NCBI GenBank assembly: GCA_964644695.1
Contig: CAZXWN010000005.1
Coordinates: forward strand, 47,098 to 111,097
Source of the DNA: CAZXWN01 sp964644695 [NCBI: uncultured bacterium]
Lineage (GTDB): Bacteria; UBP4; UBA4092
DNA length: 64,000 bases
Direction: 5' to 3'
The position numbers were made by a program, and so were the translations under genes. Under the pieces are notes generated by a model. That model was not told the origin of the DNA. It worked only from the letters and a program-made list of their open reading frames with translations, and ran no database searches. Of the stretch, positions 43,788 through 53,873 are shown one piece after another; position 1 is the first letter of the stretch, and the number at the start of each line of letters is the position of its first letter.

Positions 43788-45680
43788 ATGACAGAGTGGC
43801 TGGGAAGTATTGTTCTATTAATAAGTCTTTGGATTAGTTTTTATTTGATAGGAAGAGCCTTTCCTGTCACTGATTACCGAGAGTCCACAGGGTGGAGCTC
43901 CTTTATAACTAAGAATGTCTTAATCGGGTTTATTGTGAGTGCCACAGGTCTGACGGGATTAGTTTCTATTTTCGGCTTTAGTCGTATAGTCTGGGTTATT
44001 CCTGTTACAGTTCTAGTCACTTTGGGATTCATCAAAACGATTGGTGATGTATTAAATACCCGTAAAGCCCCAGGGAAATCCCCTCTTATATTATTATTCA
44101 TATCTACTTTATTCTGGATACTCATTATCGGATTCTGGTTATCATCATTACTGGGATTCTACCTTCCAGGAAGCACAGATGCCGCAGGTTGGGGAATGTT
44201 CACTGTAACACTCTTTAAGGGACACTCCGGCATTGAACAGTTGCCCTATTATCCGGGGTTATATAGTCCCTACCCTCCCGGATTCTTTGTTTTATCAGCA
44301 TGTCTCCGCGATTTAACAGGATCAGAAATCCCCCGGGTCATGGCAATACTCGCGACGGGGATGGGATTAATGGTCTTGATGTCGGGATGGGAATTGGGGC
44401 ATCGATTAGGGAAACCATGGACAGGATTGTTAGTCAGTGTCCTCCTGGTTCTTGATTCCGGATTATGGAGTACATTTTTGGATTCCGGATACACAGCCAT
44501 AGGTGGATTATTGGGACTGTTGGCATTTTTCATTTATTGGGATAAATCAAGAGAGTCAGAGCAATGGAGTGACATCATTCTCTCCGCAGGTGGACTGGCT
44601 GTAGTCTGCCTGATGAGTCCGGATTTACTACAAGCCATCATTTTGGGAATAGCAGGATTTATTATTGCAGGGGTTCCGCTACTGAAATCTCATAAAAAGG
44701 ATTGGTTGATTTCATTATTAAAAATCTGCGGACTATCTGTATTGTTGGTCCTTCCGTGGTTAATCCAGGCCATACCCTATTTATTACATCCAGAGGTAGG
44801 TCAGGCAATTGGTCAGTATCAGCAATCATTGATGGATTGGAGACCAGGCTGGCACCAATGGGGCGTGGTTCTTTTTTATCATAGTCCACTGGTTGTCTGT
44901 CTGGCGGTGAGTGGAATCATTATAGCTTTCTGGAAGCGGCGACCCATAGATATCTTTATGGGAGTGTGGCTGATATTGATTATGGATTTAATTGGCCCCC
45001 ATCTTTTACCCTCGCTGTTTGAAAAAGTTGGGGTATCTATTAGCAGAAACATCTATTATTTTATGTATGGGTGGAGGGCAACGATTATCCCTCTGGTATG
45101 GCTCTCAGCGGTCGGAATTGGATTTTTTATTGAAACCATATTAGAAAAGAAAAGGGGTCCGTTACTGGGATATATCTCATCTATTATTCTAATCTTTATA
45201 ACTCTTTGGATAATCACTTCGGCCCCCGTGGGTGAGAATTTGCGTCCCCCCTTTTATGGACCAAGCACATTGTCCATACCCAAAGCCATAAAGATCCATC
45301 TTGTGAAAATCATAAAGGGCAAGATACGCCCACTGGCAACACATGATGAATATCAGGCCATGCATTGGATCCGGAATAACACTCCAGAGGATTCTTTGAT
45401 TGTGAATGAGAATACTCTGGGGAGCCACTGGACACTTCCGATGACAGAACGGAAAACAGTTTATTTCCGGGAACAGCCATTTTGGACGGGAACTAAAAGA
45501 TATCAAGATTGGCAAAAGAGTCTATCTGAGTACCGTAAAAATCCTTCATTATTCAAATCGCAGGAAATTCGACATGCGTACTTGTTAACCAGCACTCCAC
45601 TGGGAATAGATACTGCATCAAATTCTATACAGGAAGTATTCAGTTCCGGGGATGCCGGGGTTTACAGGATAAAAGAGTAG
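43788..45680 (+). CDS. polytopic membrane protein, glycosyltransferase-C-like
   Basis: 630 residues. About 12-13 membrane helices from residue 5 to about 475, then a soluble C-terminal part (about 515-630). A YSPYPPGFFVLSA segment between helices resembles motifs of GT-C type lipid-linked-sugar glycosyltransferases (ArnT/PMT-like), so a role in envelope polysaccharide is plausible. I cannot assign a family with confidence. Single gene between the reductase terminator and the unknown 45879 gene. Confidence 0.6.
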   Translation: MTEWLGSIVLLISLWISFYLIGRAFPVTDYRESTGWSSFITKNVLIGFIVSATGLTGLVSIFGFSRIVWVIPVTVLVTLGFIKTIGDVLNTRKAPGKSPLILLFISTLFWILIIGFWLSSLLGFYLPGSTDAAGWGMFTVTLFKGHSGIEQLPYYPGLYSPYPPGFFVLSACLRDLTGSEIPRVMAILATGMGLMVLMSGWELGHRLGKPWTGLLVSVLLVLDSGLWSTFLDSGYTAIGGLLGLLAFFIYWDKSRESEQWSDIILSAGGLAVVCLMSPDLLQAIILGIAGFIIAGVPLLKSHKKDWLISLLKICGLSVLLVLPWLIQAIPYLLHPEVGQAIGQYQQSLMDWRPGWHQWGVVLFYHSPLVVCLAVSGIIIAFWKRRPIDIFMGVWLILIMDLIGPHLLPSLFEKVGVSISRNIYYFMYGWRATIIPLVWLSAVGIGFFIETILEKKRGPLLGYISSIILIFITLWIITSAPVGENLRPPFYGPSTLSIPKAIKIHLVKIIKGKIRPLATHDEYQAMHWIRNNTPEDSLIVNENTLGSHWTLPMTERKTVYFREQPFWTGTKRYQDWQKSLSEYRKNPSLFKSQEIRHAYLLTSTPLGIDTASNSIQEVFSSGDAGVYRIKE

Positions 45681-45808
45681 AATATTATTTCTTATTTTGG
45701 GAGAACAGGACTGATAATAACTAAGCGGTAATCGTGCATCATCTTCTTGTTATTTAAGCGGTTCATAATGATATATTTACAACTAAAATCCACAGGTGAT
45801 GTAATTAG

Positions 45809-45837
45809 TTGGAAAATAAAGAAGATTCCGGTACAAT
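45809..45837 (+). promoter_or_regulatory. sigma-70 promoter of the unknown protein gene
   Basis: TTGGAA (45809-45814), a 17-bp spacer, then TACAAT (45832-45837), 41 bases before the ATG at 45879. Confidence 0.6.
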
Positions 45838-45878
45838 CTAGTTAAGGGCCAAGAAAATGGTCTTAGAGGAGGGACGAT

Positions 45879-46442
45879 ATGATTGATACAGTTGCTGAAG
45901 AAACCTTCATCACAGATACAATCGCCCGAATCAAAAGGGAGTTCCGGCATCTGGTGTCATTAAAAGCCAAATGGTTTGTTCATCGGATATTGCCTGCAGA
46001 TACACTCCTTGTAGAATGGAAAAACAGGGGTCGTCTGGAACTGGAAATAGACTTAGCCCAATGGTTCTCCAGCCGGGACAAATTAACACAACTATTATGG
46101 TATGAATTAGCATTTATCCGGGATGAGTTGGATCCGGCCTTTGGATATCCTATTGATTATGTCAGAGATAACTATGGACCAGGGGCGCCGCGGGAACGAT
46201 TTTATCATCTAATCCGGATGTGCTGGTGTGTAACAGTCTGTGGCAGGTTAAGCCGGAAACAGGTTCCTGTTCATCACAAAGATGTCGTTCATGGCCATTA
46301 TGTTGAGTGCTATGGAACGACAGATTTTGCAGCGGAAACATTCAATAAATTGTTTAATATGGAACGACCCACCTTCACAGAAATTGAGACAATCGCTAAG
46401 CAGTTATACAAAAACAGACCCACAGTAAATGAGCCAGCATAG
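45879..46442 (+). CDS. conserved-looking protein of unknown function
   Basis: 187 residues, soluble and alpha/beta mixed. It is rich in Trp, Tyr, Arg and His, with a central LLWYELAFIRDELDPAFGYP (about 91-110) and several His residues (VHHKDVVHGHYVEC). The H/D/E content and a H-x-x-D arrangement could bind metal, but no family is recognised. A strong GAGGAGGG ribosome site and a good promoter show it is expressed. It is a single gene ahead of a hairpin at 46586. Confidence 0.55.
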   Translation: MIDTVAEETFITDTIARIKREFRHLVSLKAKWFVHRILPADTLLVEWKNRGRLELEIDLAQWFSSRDKLTQLLWYELAFIRDELDPAFGYPIDYVRDNYGPGAPRERFYHLIRMCWCVTVCGRLSRKQVPVHHKDVVHGHYVECYGTTDFAAETFNKLFNMERPTFTEIETIAKQLYKNRPTVNEPA

Positions 46443-46585
46443 GCAATAAAAGGATATAGTTAGTTATCCAACAAATACAGGTAATTTACCTATTTGTATG
46501 GGTTGTTTATATTTTGATTTAGTTATCAATAATCATCCTGACCCTCTGGCCAGTCGTGAATCTATCCTCCCATAGAAAACAAAAT

Positions 46586-46637
46586 AAGGGTGTCCACCTG
46601 TTGGAAACAGGTGCGAGACACCCTTGTTGTATATAAT
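46586..46637. terminator. nested hairpin between convergent genes
   Basis: Outer stem AAGGGTGTC/GACACCCTT, inner stem CACCTGTT/AACAGGTG with a GGA loop. On the minus strand the flank is T-rich (TTATTTTG), so it should terminate the HNH gene; the plus-strand flank (GTTGTATATAAT) is weaker. The remaining bases of the 46443-46695 gap show nothing else. Confidence 0.75.
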
Positions 46638-46695
46638 ATCTTTCGGGGTATTAATTCTAATTCTTACATTAGTTCATATATTTTCTTCAACATAA

Positions 46696-47514
46696 TTAAT
46701 ATTTATAAGATTGTAAAAACTGTTTTCGGTGCCATGCCAGGAATTTGGCATCGGGGAGAAATCGTTCTGGAAGAGACAGTGGTTTTCCCTCATATTGCAG
46801 GAAATTAAGATTAATGGTTTCGGTAAATAGTTCCTCTTTGATTCGAGGACTCAGTATTAGGCGATAATTCTCATCAAAACTAATAAGTCCACGGTCGAAG
46901 GCGGCATCATGAAGGGCTGATAAACAAATCCCATTATGAGGATTCAATCTTTCTTTTGGGAATTCATTCCAAGGCAAAATATGACTTGCGCGGAGAAGTT
47001 GAGGGATTGGATTACCGGTAATAGCACATTTATACTCATAATTGGCTAAGGTCATTTTTCTAAAGAATGCTTGTCCCATTCTTGTCTTAACTTGGGAGAT
47101 TTTTTCCGTTTCTTCCATTTGTTTTAGTTTTGGAAAATCCGATAATTCTTCAGAAGAATCAACACCCAATTTATTGACCAATGTTTCACTTTCTAATACA
47201 TAATCATTCCAATTATTTTTAAATTCTTCAAAGAATTCTCTATCCGCTTTACTCACTCCCGAAAGACCTTTAATACCCCGCTTTTGCAATTCAGGGTCCA
47301 ATGAGGCAAAATTACATAACTTCATGGAAAGACTTGCGGGAGTTCTTCCCAAGGCAGAAGCTACTTTCATGATTTCCGGATTCGTACTACTTAGTTTTCC
47401 GAAAGGTATTTTGCAATAAAGATTGTAGGCAATCAGTAATTCTTCACGCGTCCACCGTTTTCCATTTGTCATAATGCATTCAATATACTCAGAATCAGTA
47501 GAAATATCAATCAT
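46696..47514 (-). CDS. HNH endonuclease
   Basis: 272 residues. The C-terminal half carries an HNH_2-type nuclease fold: YEYKCAITG (about 158-166), ASHILPWNE, and NGICLSALHDAAFDRGLI, with the catalytic His/Asn/His in place. The N-terminal half (WTREELLIAYNLYC, PEIMKVASALGRTPASLSMKL) is the DNA-binding-like domain common in this family. Such genes sit in defence or mobile contexts. No methylase or partner is adjacent. The start could be the internal Met at 47472. Confidence 0.85.
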   Translation of the reverse strand: MIDISTDSEYIECIMTNGKRWTREELLIAYNLYCKIPFGKLSSTNPEIMKVASALGRTPASLSMKLCNFASLDPELQKRGIKGLSGVSKADREFFEEFKNNWNDYVLESETLVNKLGVDSSEELSDFPKLKQMEETEKISQVKTRMGQAFFRKMTLANYEYKCAITGNPIPQLLRASHILPWNEFPKERLNPHNGICLSALHDAAFDRGLISFDENYRLILSPRIKEELFTETINLNFLQYEGKPLSLPERFLPDAKFLAWHRKQFLQSYKY

Positions 47515-47650
47515 TCAAAACTCATAGATAGAAAAGATAGAGGGATGGGGGATGTTTAAGTCGTATCCGAGTCGTATCTGATTCGTTTGAGGAAACGGAG
47601 TTAGCTGTTATGTCAAGAGGGGATATAAGGAGGGTGGGAAGAGGAAATAC

Positions 47651-49981
47651 TTATTTACAGCGGAACCAGAAGATAATTGAAAGAATCAAAGTCAGCAGGC
47701 TGGACCATAATCCCAAGAAGAAGACCCAGGGATGAAAAATCATTTTCAAATTCAGGGGACCTTTCGTAACATGAACGGCCCGAAGGAATCCATCAGCCAT
47801 CTTGATTTCAGATTTTTGTCCGTTCAAAGTCACTTTCCATCCGGGATAATACACTTCACTAAACACCAACCATCCAGAACTCGGAATCTCCGTAGATAAG
47901 TTAATGGATTGAGGTTTCCAGTCCAGAGATTGAATTTGGATGGGCTCTCCCCCCTGATATTCCGAATCACCTACGACAACTTTATCCAGAGGGTTTATAT
48001 TTCGAGTGGACAGGCTTGCCCAGGGAGATGTTACAGATGTTTTATTTTTGTCACTGACAAACCATACCCGGTCATGATACTGGGAATCCTGATATATTTT
48101 CCGTGTTCCATCCTCAATCAATTGGAGTGTGGAATCCTCCACCCAGTCATCCGTTGTAATATATTTGACCTGCATCAAAGACCGAAACACGGGATTGGAG
48201 AATCCCAGTGTTTCCCACGCCTGAGCATAATGTTTCAAGGGGAAGGACTGATACCCCCACACTGACTGTAACCGATGTAAACTCCATTTATTATTGATCA
48301 TATCTCTGGACCCGGTCGGTAAAATTCGGAAGAGTCCCGGGTCAGCCTGAAGCGAATATACTCCCTGCTCCGACCGAACATATTGATAATACGATTTCAT
48401 ATCCATAGTCTGTAAATAGGGCCGATGGGCTGTCATTAAATCCAACACCAGTAAAACCAGTATTCCCGTACCTGCCCATACCCTACTTTTCCGAAGGGTT
48501 CCTATTAACCAGAGAACCGCAAAACCAACGAGGATACTACTGCGGAGAATCATCATTCCATAATGGGATTCCAGGTGATATTTCATTGCGGGAATATACC
48601 CCACGCCCATCAATACGAGAAGAACACCTATTCCAGTCAAGAGGTTTTTCCAATTCAATTTAGCCTGTTGAAGCAGACTCTTCATCCCCCACCCGGCCAG
48701 CATAGATAATGCCAGAGAGAACAGCAGGAGAATCTCCGCCGGCACTCGAAACATCGCCAGTCCCGGTACGATTTTCAGAATGAAGGGATAGAGAGGATTA
48801 AATTTTCCCAAAGACAGAAATCCGGAAACAAATAAAACTCCCAGATAAAAATAACGAGATTCTTTCCAGCTCTGGAACATACCCAATAGTGCCAAAAGAC
48901 ATACAACAATTCCCATATATTCACTTAATGTCCGAGCACTATCAAATCGTCCGACATAGTTTTTGGAGGCCGCAGAATAAACCAGATTACCGATAAAAGA
49001 TTCTTTCGTTTGAAATATAGGGTCTTGTCCACCGGCAGGATGGATATGGTCTCCGTAGGGACTGACCATGAAAGTACTGAGTAATTCTTCCGGCGGATAG
49101 GACGCCTCGGTTGCCTTCTGATAATCCATTCCTCCGGATCGGGTACACCATCGGGAATATTCATAAAAAGGCAGCCATTGGACAGCAGTCAATCCCACAA
49201 TGATAAGTCCCGCCGCCCCGGCCAGTTTCAACCATTGATAATCTTTTTTCCGGATACCCTTCCATCCGACACCTATCAGATAGACACCTGTTAATAACCA
49301 TGTGTAATAGCAGACCTGAAAATGAAGCGTCATTATCTGGAGCGAGAAAAGAATTGCGGATAAAATCACATCCCGGCCCTTCCGAGTCCGCTCCGAACGG
49401 AGGACAGATGCCATCACCATTGGAATGAATGAGGCGGCGATATACTTCATCGTATGCCCGGGGAATATCAGCGTCACCAAGTTCCCCGCCAGCATAAAAC
49501 TTAGTCCGGCAGTCAGACCGGAAAGAAATCCAGTATAGGTGACGGATTGAGATTCATCCCAGTTAATTTCCCGGTAACACCACCAGGCACCCCACCCGGC
49601 CAACACCAGATGAAGATAATATAGCCAGGTGACCGCTGTTTCCTGCGGCATCACATAAAACAACAGGCTTCCCGGATAAAATAATGGATAAGACAAACTG
49701 GCAAAATGGGGCATTCCCCCCATAAGATAGGGATTCCACAACGGCCATTGCCCCTGCTTAATCAAATCGAGTGCGGTCTGATTCATGGGGATGAACTGCC
49801 AGAGGAAATCTTCACCAAACCAGGTCAAGCCTGTAAACAAAGCCCGCCCATACAGTATCAGACCCACAACCGCAAAAATAACAAAGGCCATCCCGTTGGG
49901 ATGACCTGATAAAAAAACCGGAACCTTCGACTGAGTTGGAGAAGACTCCACTTGAGGAATGTCCCGGTTTTGATTCGGCAT
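47651..49981 (-). CDS. YfhO-like polytopic membrane protein
   Basis: 776 residues. About 12-14 membrane helices (from about residue 32), with periplasmic loops carrying PLWNPYLMGGMPHFA, then a large beta-sandwich (about 600-745, with SEVYYPGWKVTLNG) and a last helix. This is the YfhO family layout; Bacillus YfhO is linked to glycosylation of lipoteichoic acid. Here the partner sugar or lipid is unknown. It follows folD by 15 bp in the same direction. Confidence 0.8.
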   Translation of the reverse strand: MPNQNRDIPQVESSPTQSKVPVFLSGHPNGMAFVIFAVVGLILYGRALFTGLTWFGEDFLWQFIPMNQTALDLIKQGQWPLWNPYLMGGMPHFASLSYPLFYPGSLLFYVMPQETAVTWLYYLHLVLAGWGAWWCYREINWDESQSVTYTGFLSGLTAGLSFMLAGNLVTLIFPGHTMKYIAASFIPMVMASVLRSERTRKGRDVILSAILFSLQIMTLHFQVCYYTWLLTGVYLIGVGWKGIRKKDYQWLKLAGAAGLIIVGLTAVQWLPFYEYSRWCTRSGGMDYQKATEASYPPEELLSTFMVSPYGDHIHPAGGQDPIFQTKESFIGNLVYSAASKNYVGRFDSARTLSEYMGIVVCLLALLGMFQSWKESRYFYLGVLFVSGFLSLGKFNPLYPFILKIVPGLAMFRVPAEILLLFSLALSMLAGWGMKSLLQQAKLNWKNLLTGIGVLLVLMGVGYIPAMKYHLESHYGMMILRSSILVGFAVLWLIGTLRKSRVWAGTGILVLLVLDLMTAHRPYLQTMDMKSYYQYVRSEQGVYSLQADPGLFRILPTGSRDMINNKWSLHRLQSVWGYQSFPLKHYAQAWETLGFSNPVFRSLMQVKYITTDDWVEDSTLQLIEDGTRKIYQDSQYHDRVWFVSDKNKTSVTSPWASLSTRNINPLDKVVVGDSEYQGGEPIQIQSLDWKPQSINLSTEIPSSGWLVFSEVYYPGWKVTLNGQKSEIKMADGFLRAVHVTKGPLNLKMIFHPWVFFLGLWSSLLTLILSIIFWFRCK

Positions 49982-49996
49982 TATTAAAGTCCGGAG

Positions 49997-50851
49997 TTAT
50001 AGACCTGCAGCCCGTGTTGCAGATATCAGAGTATTTTTCATTAACATGGCAATCGTCATCGGCCCAACTCCACCGGGAACAGGACTGATAGCACCGGCAA
50101 CTTCAACGGCTGAGGGGAAGTCCACATCCCCTTTCAGTTTACCGTCCACCCGACTGGTCCCGACATCAATGACGACAGCACCGGGTTTAATCATATCTCC
50201 CGTTACTAATCCGGCTTTCCCGACAGCGACACACAAAACATCCGCAGTTCGGGTCACAGCCCCCAGATCGGGAGTTCGGGAATGACAAATGGTCACTGTC
50301 GCATGACGCGCCAGTAATAATAAGGCTAAAGGTTTACCCACATTATTAGACCGACCCACCACTACCGCATGTTTTCCTTTTAATTCCACATTATAAGTAT
50401 CAAGAAGATGCATTACACCGTAAGGGGTACAGGAAATAAAGCCGGGCTGATCTATCACCAGGTTACCGATAGAGGTAGGATGAAATCCATCCACATCCTT
50501 CTCGGGAGCAATGGATTCAATCACCAATTGTTCAGGAAGATGAGCAGGAAGGGGTAACTGAACTAAAATACCATGTATTTTGGGGTCCTGGTTAAGTTTT
50601 TGAACTAAGGCAAGAAGGGTCTCTGCAGAGGTATCTGCTGGCAAATCATGGGCTTCCGAATAATATCCCAGTTCTGCACAGGCTTTTCGTTTTGACCGGA
50701 CATAGACTTCAGAGGCAGGATCCGCCCCCACCAAAACCGTTGCCAAACCGGGTTGGATTCCAGTTTTTTGGATCAGGGCATCGGTCTGGACTTTTAATTC
50801 TTCCCGAAGTTTTTGGGCAGTCAATTTACCATCAATAATATTTGCAGACAT
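49997..50851 (-). CDS. folD: bifunctional methylenetetrahydrofolate dehydrogenase/cyclohydrolase FolD
   Basis: 284 residues from the ATG at 50851 (AAGGGAGATTA ribosome site; a GTG lies just before). Catalyses the oxidation and ring-opening steps of one-carbon folate metabolism. The catalytic Lys/Tyr segment [13 protein letters not shown], the IQLPLP-type loop ([10 protein letters not shown]), DVDGFHP and the nucleotide-binding [11 protein letters not shown] are all present. It is divergent from rpmH and lies upstream of the YfhO-like gene. Confidence 0.95.
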   Translation of the reverse strand: MSANIIDGKLTAQKLREELKVQTDALIQKTGIQPGLATVLVGADPASEVYVRSKRKACAELGYYSEAHDLPADTSAETLLALVQKLNQDPKIHGILVQLPLPAHLPEQLVIESIAPEKDVDGFHPTSIGNLVIDQPGFISCTPYGVMHLLDTYNVELKGKHAVVVGRSNNVGKPLALLLLARHATVTICHSRTPDLGAVTRTADVLCVAVGKAGLVTGDMIKPGAVVIDVGTSRVDGKLKGDVDFPSAVEVAGAISPVPGGVGPMTIAMLMKNTLISATRAAGL

Positions 50852-50990
50852 CACTAATCTCCCTTCAAATTAAACCGAGATTTTTATTCACCGGATTAGA
50901 TTCTTTATTATTATATTGTATCCGATAACCCCCAGCTTTATACTCTGTTGTTCCTTGTGGTATAATCGTTAATTCAACCGATTATCTAAC

Positions 50991-51019
50991 TTGTATCGGT
51001 CTCAACTTGACTCTATATT
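50991..51019 (+). promoter_or_regulatory. rpmH promoter
   Basis: TTGTAT (50991-50996), a 17-bp spacer, then TATATT (51014-51019). A second candidate is the extended -10 TGGTATAAT ending at 50966. Either would transcribe rpmH-rnpA-yidD-yidC-jag. Confidence 0.6.
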
Positions 51020-51043
51020 AATGCCCATAAGGAGATACGTGCC

Positions 51044-51190
51044 ATGAAACGGACTTATCAACCCAGCCGCCGGCGTCGCAAACGGACCCACGGCTTTTTG
51101 AAACGGATGAGCACTCCCGGTGGCCGGGAAGTTTTGAATTCCCGTCGTCGTAAAGGCCGCAAGCGGCTTACCCCGGGTGTATCCCGTTAA
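51044..51190 (+). CDS. rpmH: ribosomal protein bL34
   Basis: 48 residues, very basic, starting MKRTYQPS and ending LTPGVSR. The full bL34 signature ([14 protein letters not shown], then RRRKGRKRL) is present. An AAGGAGA ribosome site precedes the ATG. It sits directly ahead of rnpA, the near-universal order. Confidence 0.97.
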   Translation: MKRTYQPSRRRRKRTHGFLKRMSTPGGREVLNSRRRKGRKRLTPGVSR

Positions 51191-51245
51191 GTAATTCCTT
51201 TCTTTGAACATAACTGACATTAGAAATCAATCGTTTGCGGGCGGA

Positions 51246-51623
51246 ATGCGAAACTTCCGATACCAGAAGACTCAGAGAATAACTAAGCGGACGGATTACC
51301 AGGCCTTATATAAGGATGGGAAACGAGCCAGTACTCCTCTGATTCGGGTGCATGTATTATTTAAGGAACCCGATAACAAACCCCGATTGGGGATTGCTGT
51401 TACACGGAAGGTAAATTCAGCCGCCGCCCGTAATCGGTTAAAACGGCGAGTGCGTGAAATATTCAGGTTGCACCAGTGGGAGATCCAACCGGGAACCTGG
51501 ATGGTCGTGGTGATAAAGCCCGGCGCTGAAGCTCTCTCTTATCAAGATTTGGAATCCTCATTATTGGGGTTATGGAATCGGATCAGGGCTTTGAAGAAAC
51601 CACAAACCAGTCATGATGTCTAA
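51246..51623 (+). CDS. rnpA: ribonuclease P protein component
   Basis: 125 residues from the ATG at 51246. RnpA binds the RNase P RNA and helps 5' trimming of tRNA precursors. The conserved RNxxKRxxRE box ([12 protein letters not shown]) is present. The start is chosen at [12 protein letters not shown], where family members begin; an in-frame TTG lies 42 bases earlier. It overlaps yidD by 11 bp. Confidence 0.93.
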   Translation: MRNFRYQKTQRITKRTDYQALYKDGKRASTPLIRVHVLFKEPDNKPRLGIAVTRKVNSAAARNRLKRRVREIFRLHQWEIQPGTWMVVVIKPGAEALSYQDLESSLLGLWNRIRALKKPQTSHDV

Positions 51624-51822
51624 ACTTATCATTCTCATAATTCATTTTTATCAAACCGGGATATCCCCTTTTCTACCCCGGTCTTGTCGCTATTATCCGT
51701 CCTGTTCCCAATATTGTATTGATGCTGTCAAAAAATATGGACCCCTGCGGGGACTCTGGCGCGGCATTAAACGGATAGGGCGTTGCCACCCATTTCATCC
51801 CGGTGGATATGACCCGGCATGA
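51613..51822 (+). CDS. yidD: membrane protein insertion efficiency factor YidD
   Basis: 69 residues. Short amphipathic protein with the family pattern [13 protein letters not shown] and [13 protein letters not shown]. It assists YidC-dependent insertion at the inner membrane. It overlaps rnpA and precedes yidC, as in most bacteria. Confidence 0.96.
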   Translation: MMSKLIILIIHFYQTGISPFLPRSCRYYPSCSQYCIDAVKKYGPLRGLWRGIKRIGRCHPFHPGGYDPA

Positions 51823-51887
51823 CACTATCCACTCATCTCCTTGAAAGGCATACAACGACCTTTAGGTCTTAATGGAATCATAAACTC

Positions 51888-53813
51888 ATGAAAAAAGAAC
51901 AAATCATCGGAATCATTCTTATCACCCTGGTAGTCTTTATTTATATGACTTACCTGACCCCCAAATATTATGGGGATGCCACAGCTAAAAAAGGTACAAA
52001 GACTACCACCGCGGTCACGACGGACACTACAGCTCAGGCCCCAGCCAATACAGTTACCCCAGTAACGGGCGCACAAAGCACTGCGGCAGTGTCAACGACT
52101 GTTCCAGCTGTCAATCTGGCTGATGCGAAGGATATTGTTGTAGATACCGACCTTTATCGGGCACGATTTACCACTCTCGGCGGCCGCCTGAAAAGCATGA
52201 AACTAAAGACCATTAATACCCTAAATTTGCCCAGTGTCCCTGAACTTGAAGAGGAATTAAAAGCCGCCAAGGATGCAAATAATTACAACAAGATTGCCTA
52301 TACAGGCTATAGACTCACTCTTGCCAAAGAGTTAGTTATTCTTAAGAAGAAGGAAGAAGAAGTCCGTAAAGCTGGAGATAAGGTTCAGGCAGATCAACTC
52401 GCTGACCAAATCAAAGAAGCACAATGGGTGGACCTGAATAATTCACCTTCTGATTTACCCATGGCATTACAGCTTGAACTTGCCGGAATGGCCAATGCTG
52501 AGTTACAGACCCTTTATACTGCATCTACGGATATATTGAAGTTGTCATCTCAACTCACCACAGCCACCTTGGTTTTGTCCGGGAAACTCCCCAATGGGTT
52601 GGAAGTACAAAAGACAATCACCTTCTTTAATAATGGGTACCATCTCCCCATGGAAATCCGTTTTAATAATCCTACGGACAAGGCCATGCGATATGCTGAC
52701 GCGAGTGGATCCGGTGCCAAGTTATATGCAGGGTCAGGCCTGGGTGATATGCAGGTTTTTGCTCCTACCAGTTATGACTTGCCAGTTCAGCCATCAGCCA
52801 AAGTGAATAATAAAGTCAAACCAATAAAAATTTCCGCCAAACAAATGGAACTTCGTGAAGGTGGAAGCATTGCCTGGGCAGGCCTTGAAACTCACTACTT
52901 TTTCAAAGGATATGTACCTCAGCCCAACACAAGTTTAGTTACTACCGTGGGTGCCAAGTACAGTTCAACCCCAGGATTATATATCCCCAGCATGTGGCTG
53001 GAAATACCATCTTTCGATTTACCCTCTAAATATGAGAGCAAACAATCGTTCGTATTTTATGCAGGACCCAAACAGGTAGAAACCCTGAATGCACTGGGAG
53101 TTCCGGTAAAACAATTGTTATTCCCCGGCTGGCTGGAATCTATCAACATCATTATTTTAATCACTTTGAAATGGTTCTACGGTCTGGTTCATAATTACGG
53201 TCTGGCGATTATTCTGATTTCCATCTTGTTAAAAATTGTAACTTTCCCGCTGACTCATATCAGTTACAAATCTATGAGAAAGATGCAGCTCATCGCCCCT
53301 GAAATGAAAGCCCTTCAGGAAAAATTCAAAGAGGATCCTGCCCGGCAGCAAAAAGAAATCATGGGTCTTTATCAAAAGCATAAAGTCAATCCCATGTCAG
53401 GATGTCTGCCCTTATTGATTCAAATGCCGATATTTATTGCACTCTATCAAGTGTTGGGAAAAGTCGTTGAGCTGCGAGGTGCCCCATTCTTTTGGTGGAT
53501 CACTGATTTGTCCAGACCGGATACTATTGGACATATACCAGGGCTGGGAATCGCCATCAACATTCTCCCAATCCTGATGGGTGTCACTATGTGGGTTCAG
53601 CAGAAAATGACCACCACTCCAGATCCTAAATCAGCCATGATGAGCCAGTTCATGACCATATTCTTTATCTTCATATTCTGGAACATGCCATCAGGTCTGG
53701 TATTATACTGGTTTATAACGAATATCCTGTCCATTGCACAACAGCATTACATCAACAAGCAGGATATTCCGTTACACATACACACTATTGAAACAAAGAA
53801 TTTAGCCAAGTAA
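51888..53813 (+). CDS. yidC: membrane protein insertase YidC
   Basis: 641 residues. One N-terminal helix (about 7-24), a large periplasmic beta domain with an Ala/Thr-rich spacer, then the five-helix insertase core from about 425 (LKWFYGLVHNYGLAIILIS through SGCLPLLIQMPIFIALYQVL). The catalytic-type basic groove region ISYKSMRKMQ is present. It is the diderm type, with a long periplasmic domain. Follows rnpA-yidD. Confidence 0.95.
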   Translation: MKKEQIIGIILITLVVFIYMTYLTPKYYGDATAKKGTKTTTAVTTDTTAQAPANTVTPVTGAQSTAAVSTTVPAVNLADAKDIVVDTDLYRARFTTLGGRLKSMKLKTINTLNLPSVPELEEELKAAKDANNYNKIAYTGYRLTLAKELVILKKKEEEVRKAGDKVQADQLADQIKEAQWVDLNNSPSDLPMALQLELAGMANAELQTLYTASTDILKLSSQLTTATLVLSGKLPNGLEVQKTITFFNNGYHLPMEIRFNNPTDKAMRYADASGSGAKLYAGSGLGDMQVFAPTSYDLPVQPSAKVNNKVKPIKISAKQMELREGGSIAWAGLETHYFFKGYVPQPNTSLVTTVGAKYSSTPGLYIPSMWLEIPSFDLPSKYESKQSFVFYAGPKQVETLNALGVPVKQLLFPGWLESINIIILITLKWFYGLVHNYGLAIILISILLKIVTFPLTHISYKSMRKMQLIAPEMKALQEKFKEDPARQQKEIMGLYQKHKVNPMSGCLPLLIQMPIFIALYQVLGKVVELRGAPFFWWITDLSRPDTIGHIPGLGIAINILPILMGVTMWVQQKMTTTPDPKSAMMSQFMTIFFIFIFWNMPSGLVLYWFITNILSIAQQHYINKQDIPLHIHTIETKNLAK

Positions 53814-53873
53814 TTCAGGATTGATAAAAAGGACGGGATAACCGTCATTACTTGATACGAAGGAGATTCCCAA

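Noticed and set aside
47547-47590. Repeated GTCGTATC units between HNH and YfhO-like genes
   Set aside because: Only two short imperfect copies; too short to be a CRISPR or attachment site.
50883-50891. Single DnaA-box-like TTATTCACC near folD
   Set aside because: One imperfect box with no cluster and no dnaA nearby is not enough for an origin.
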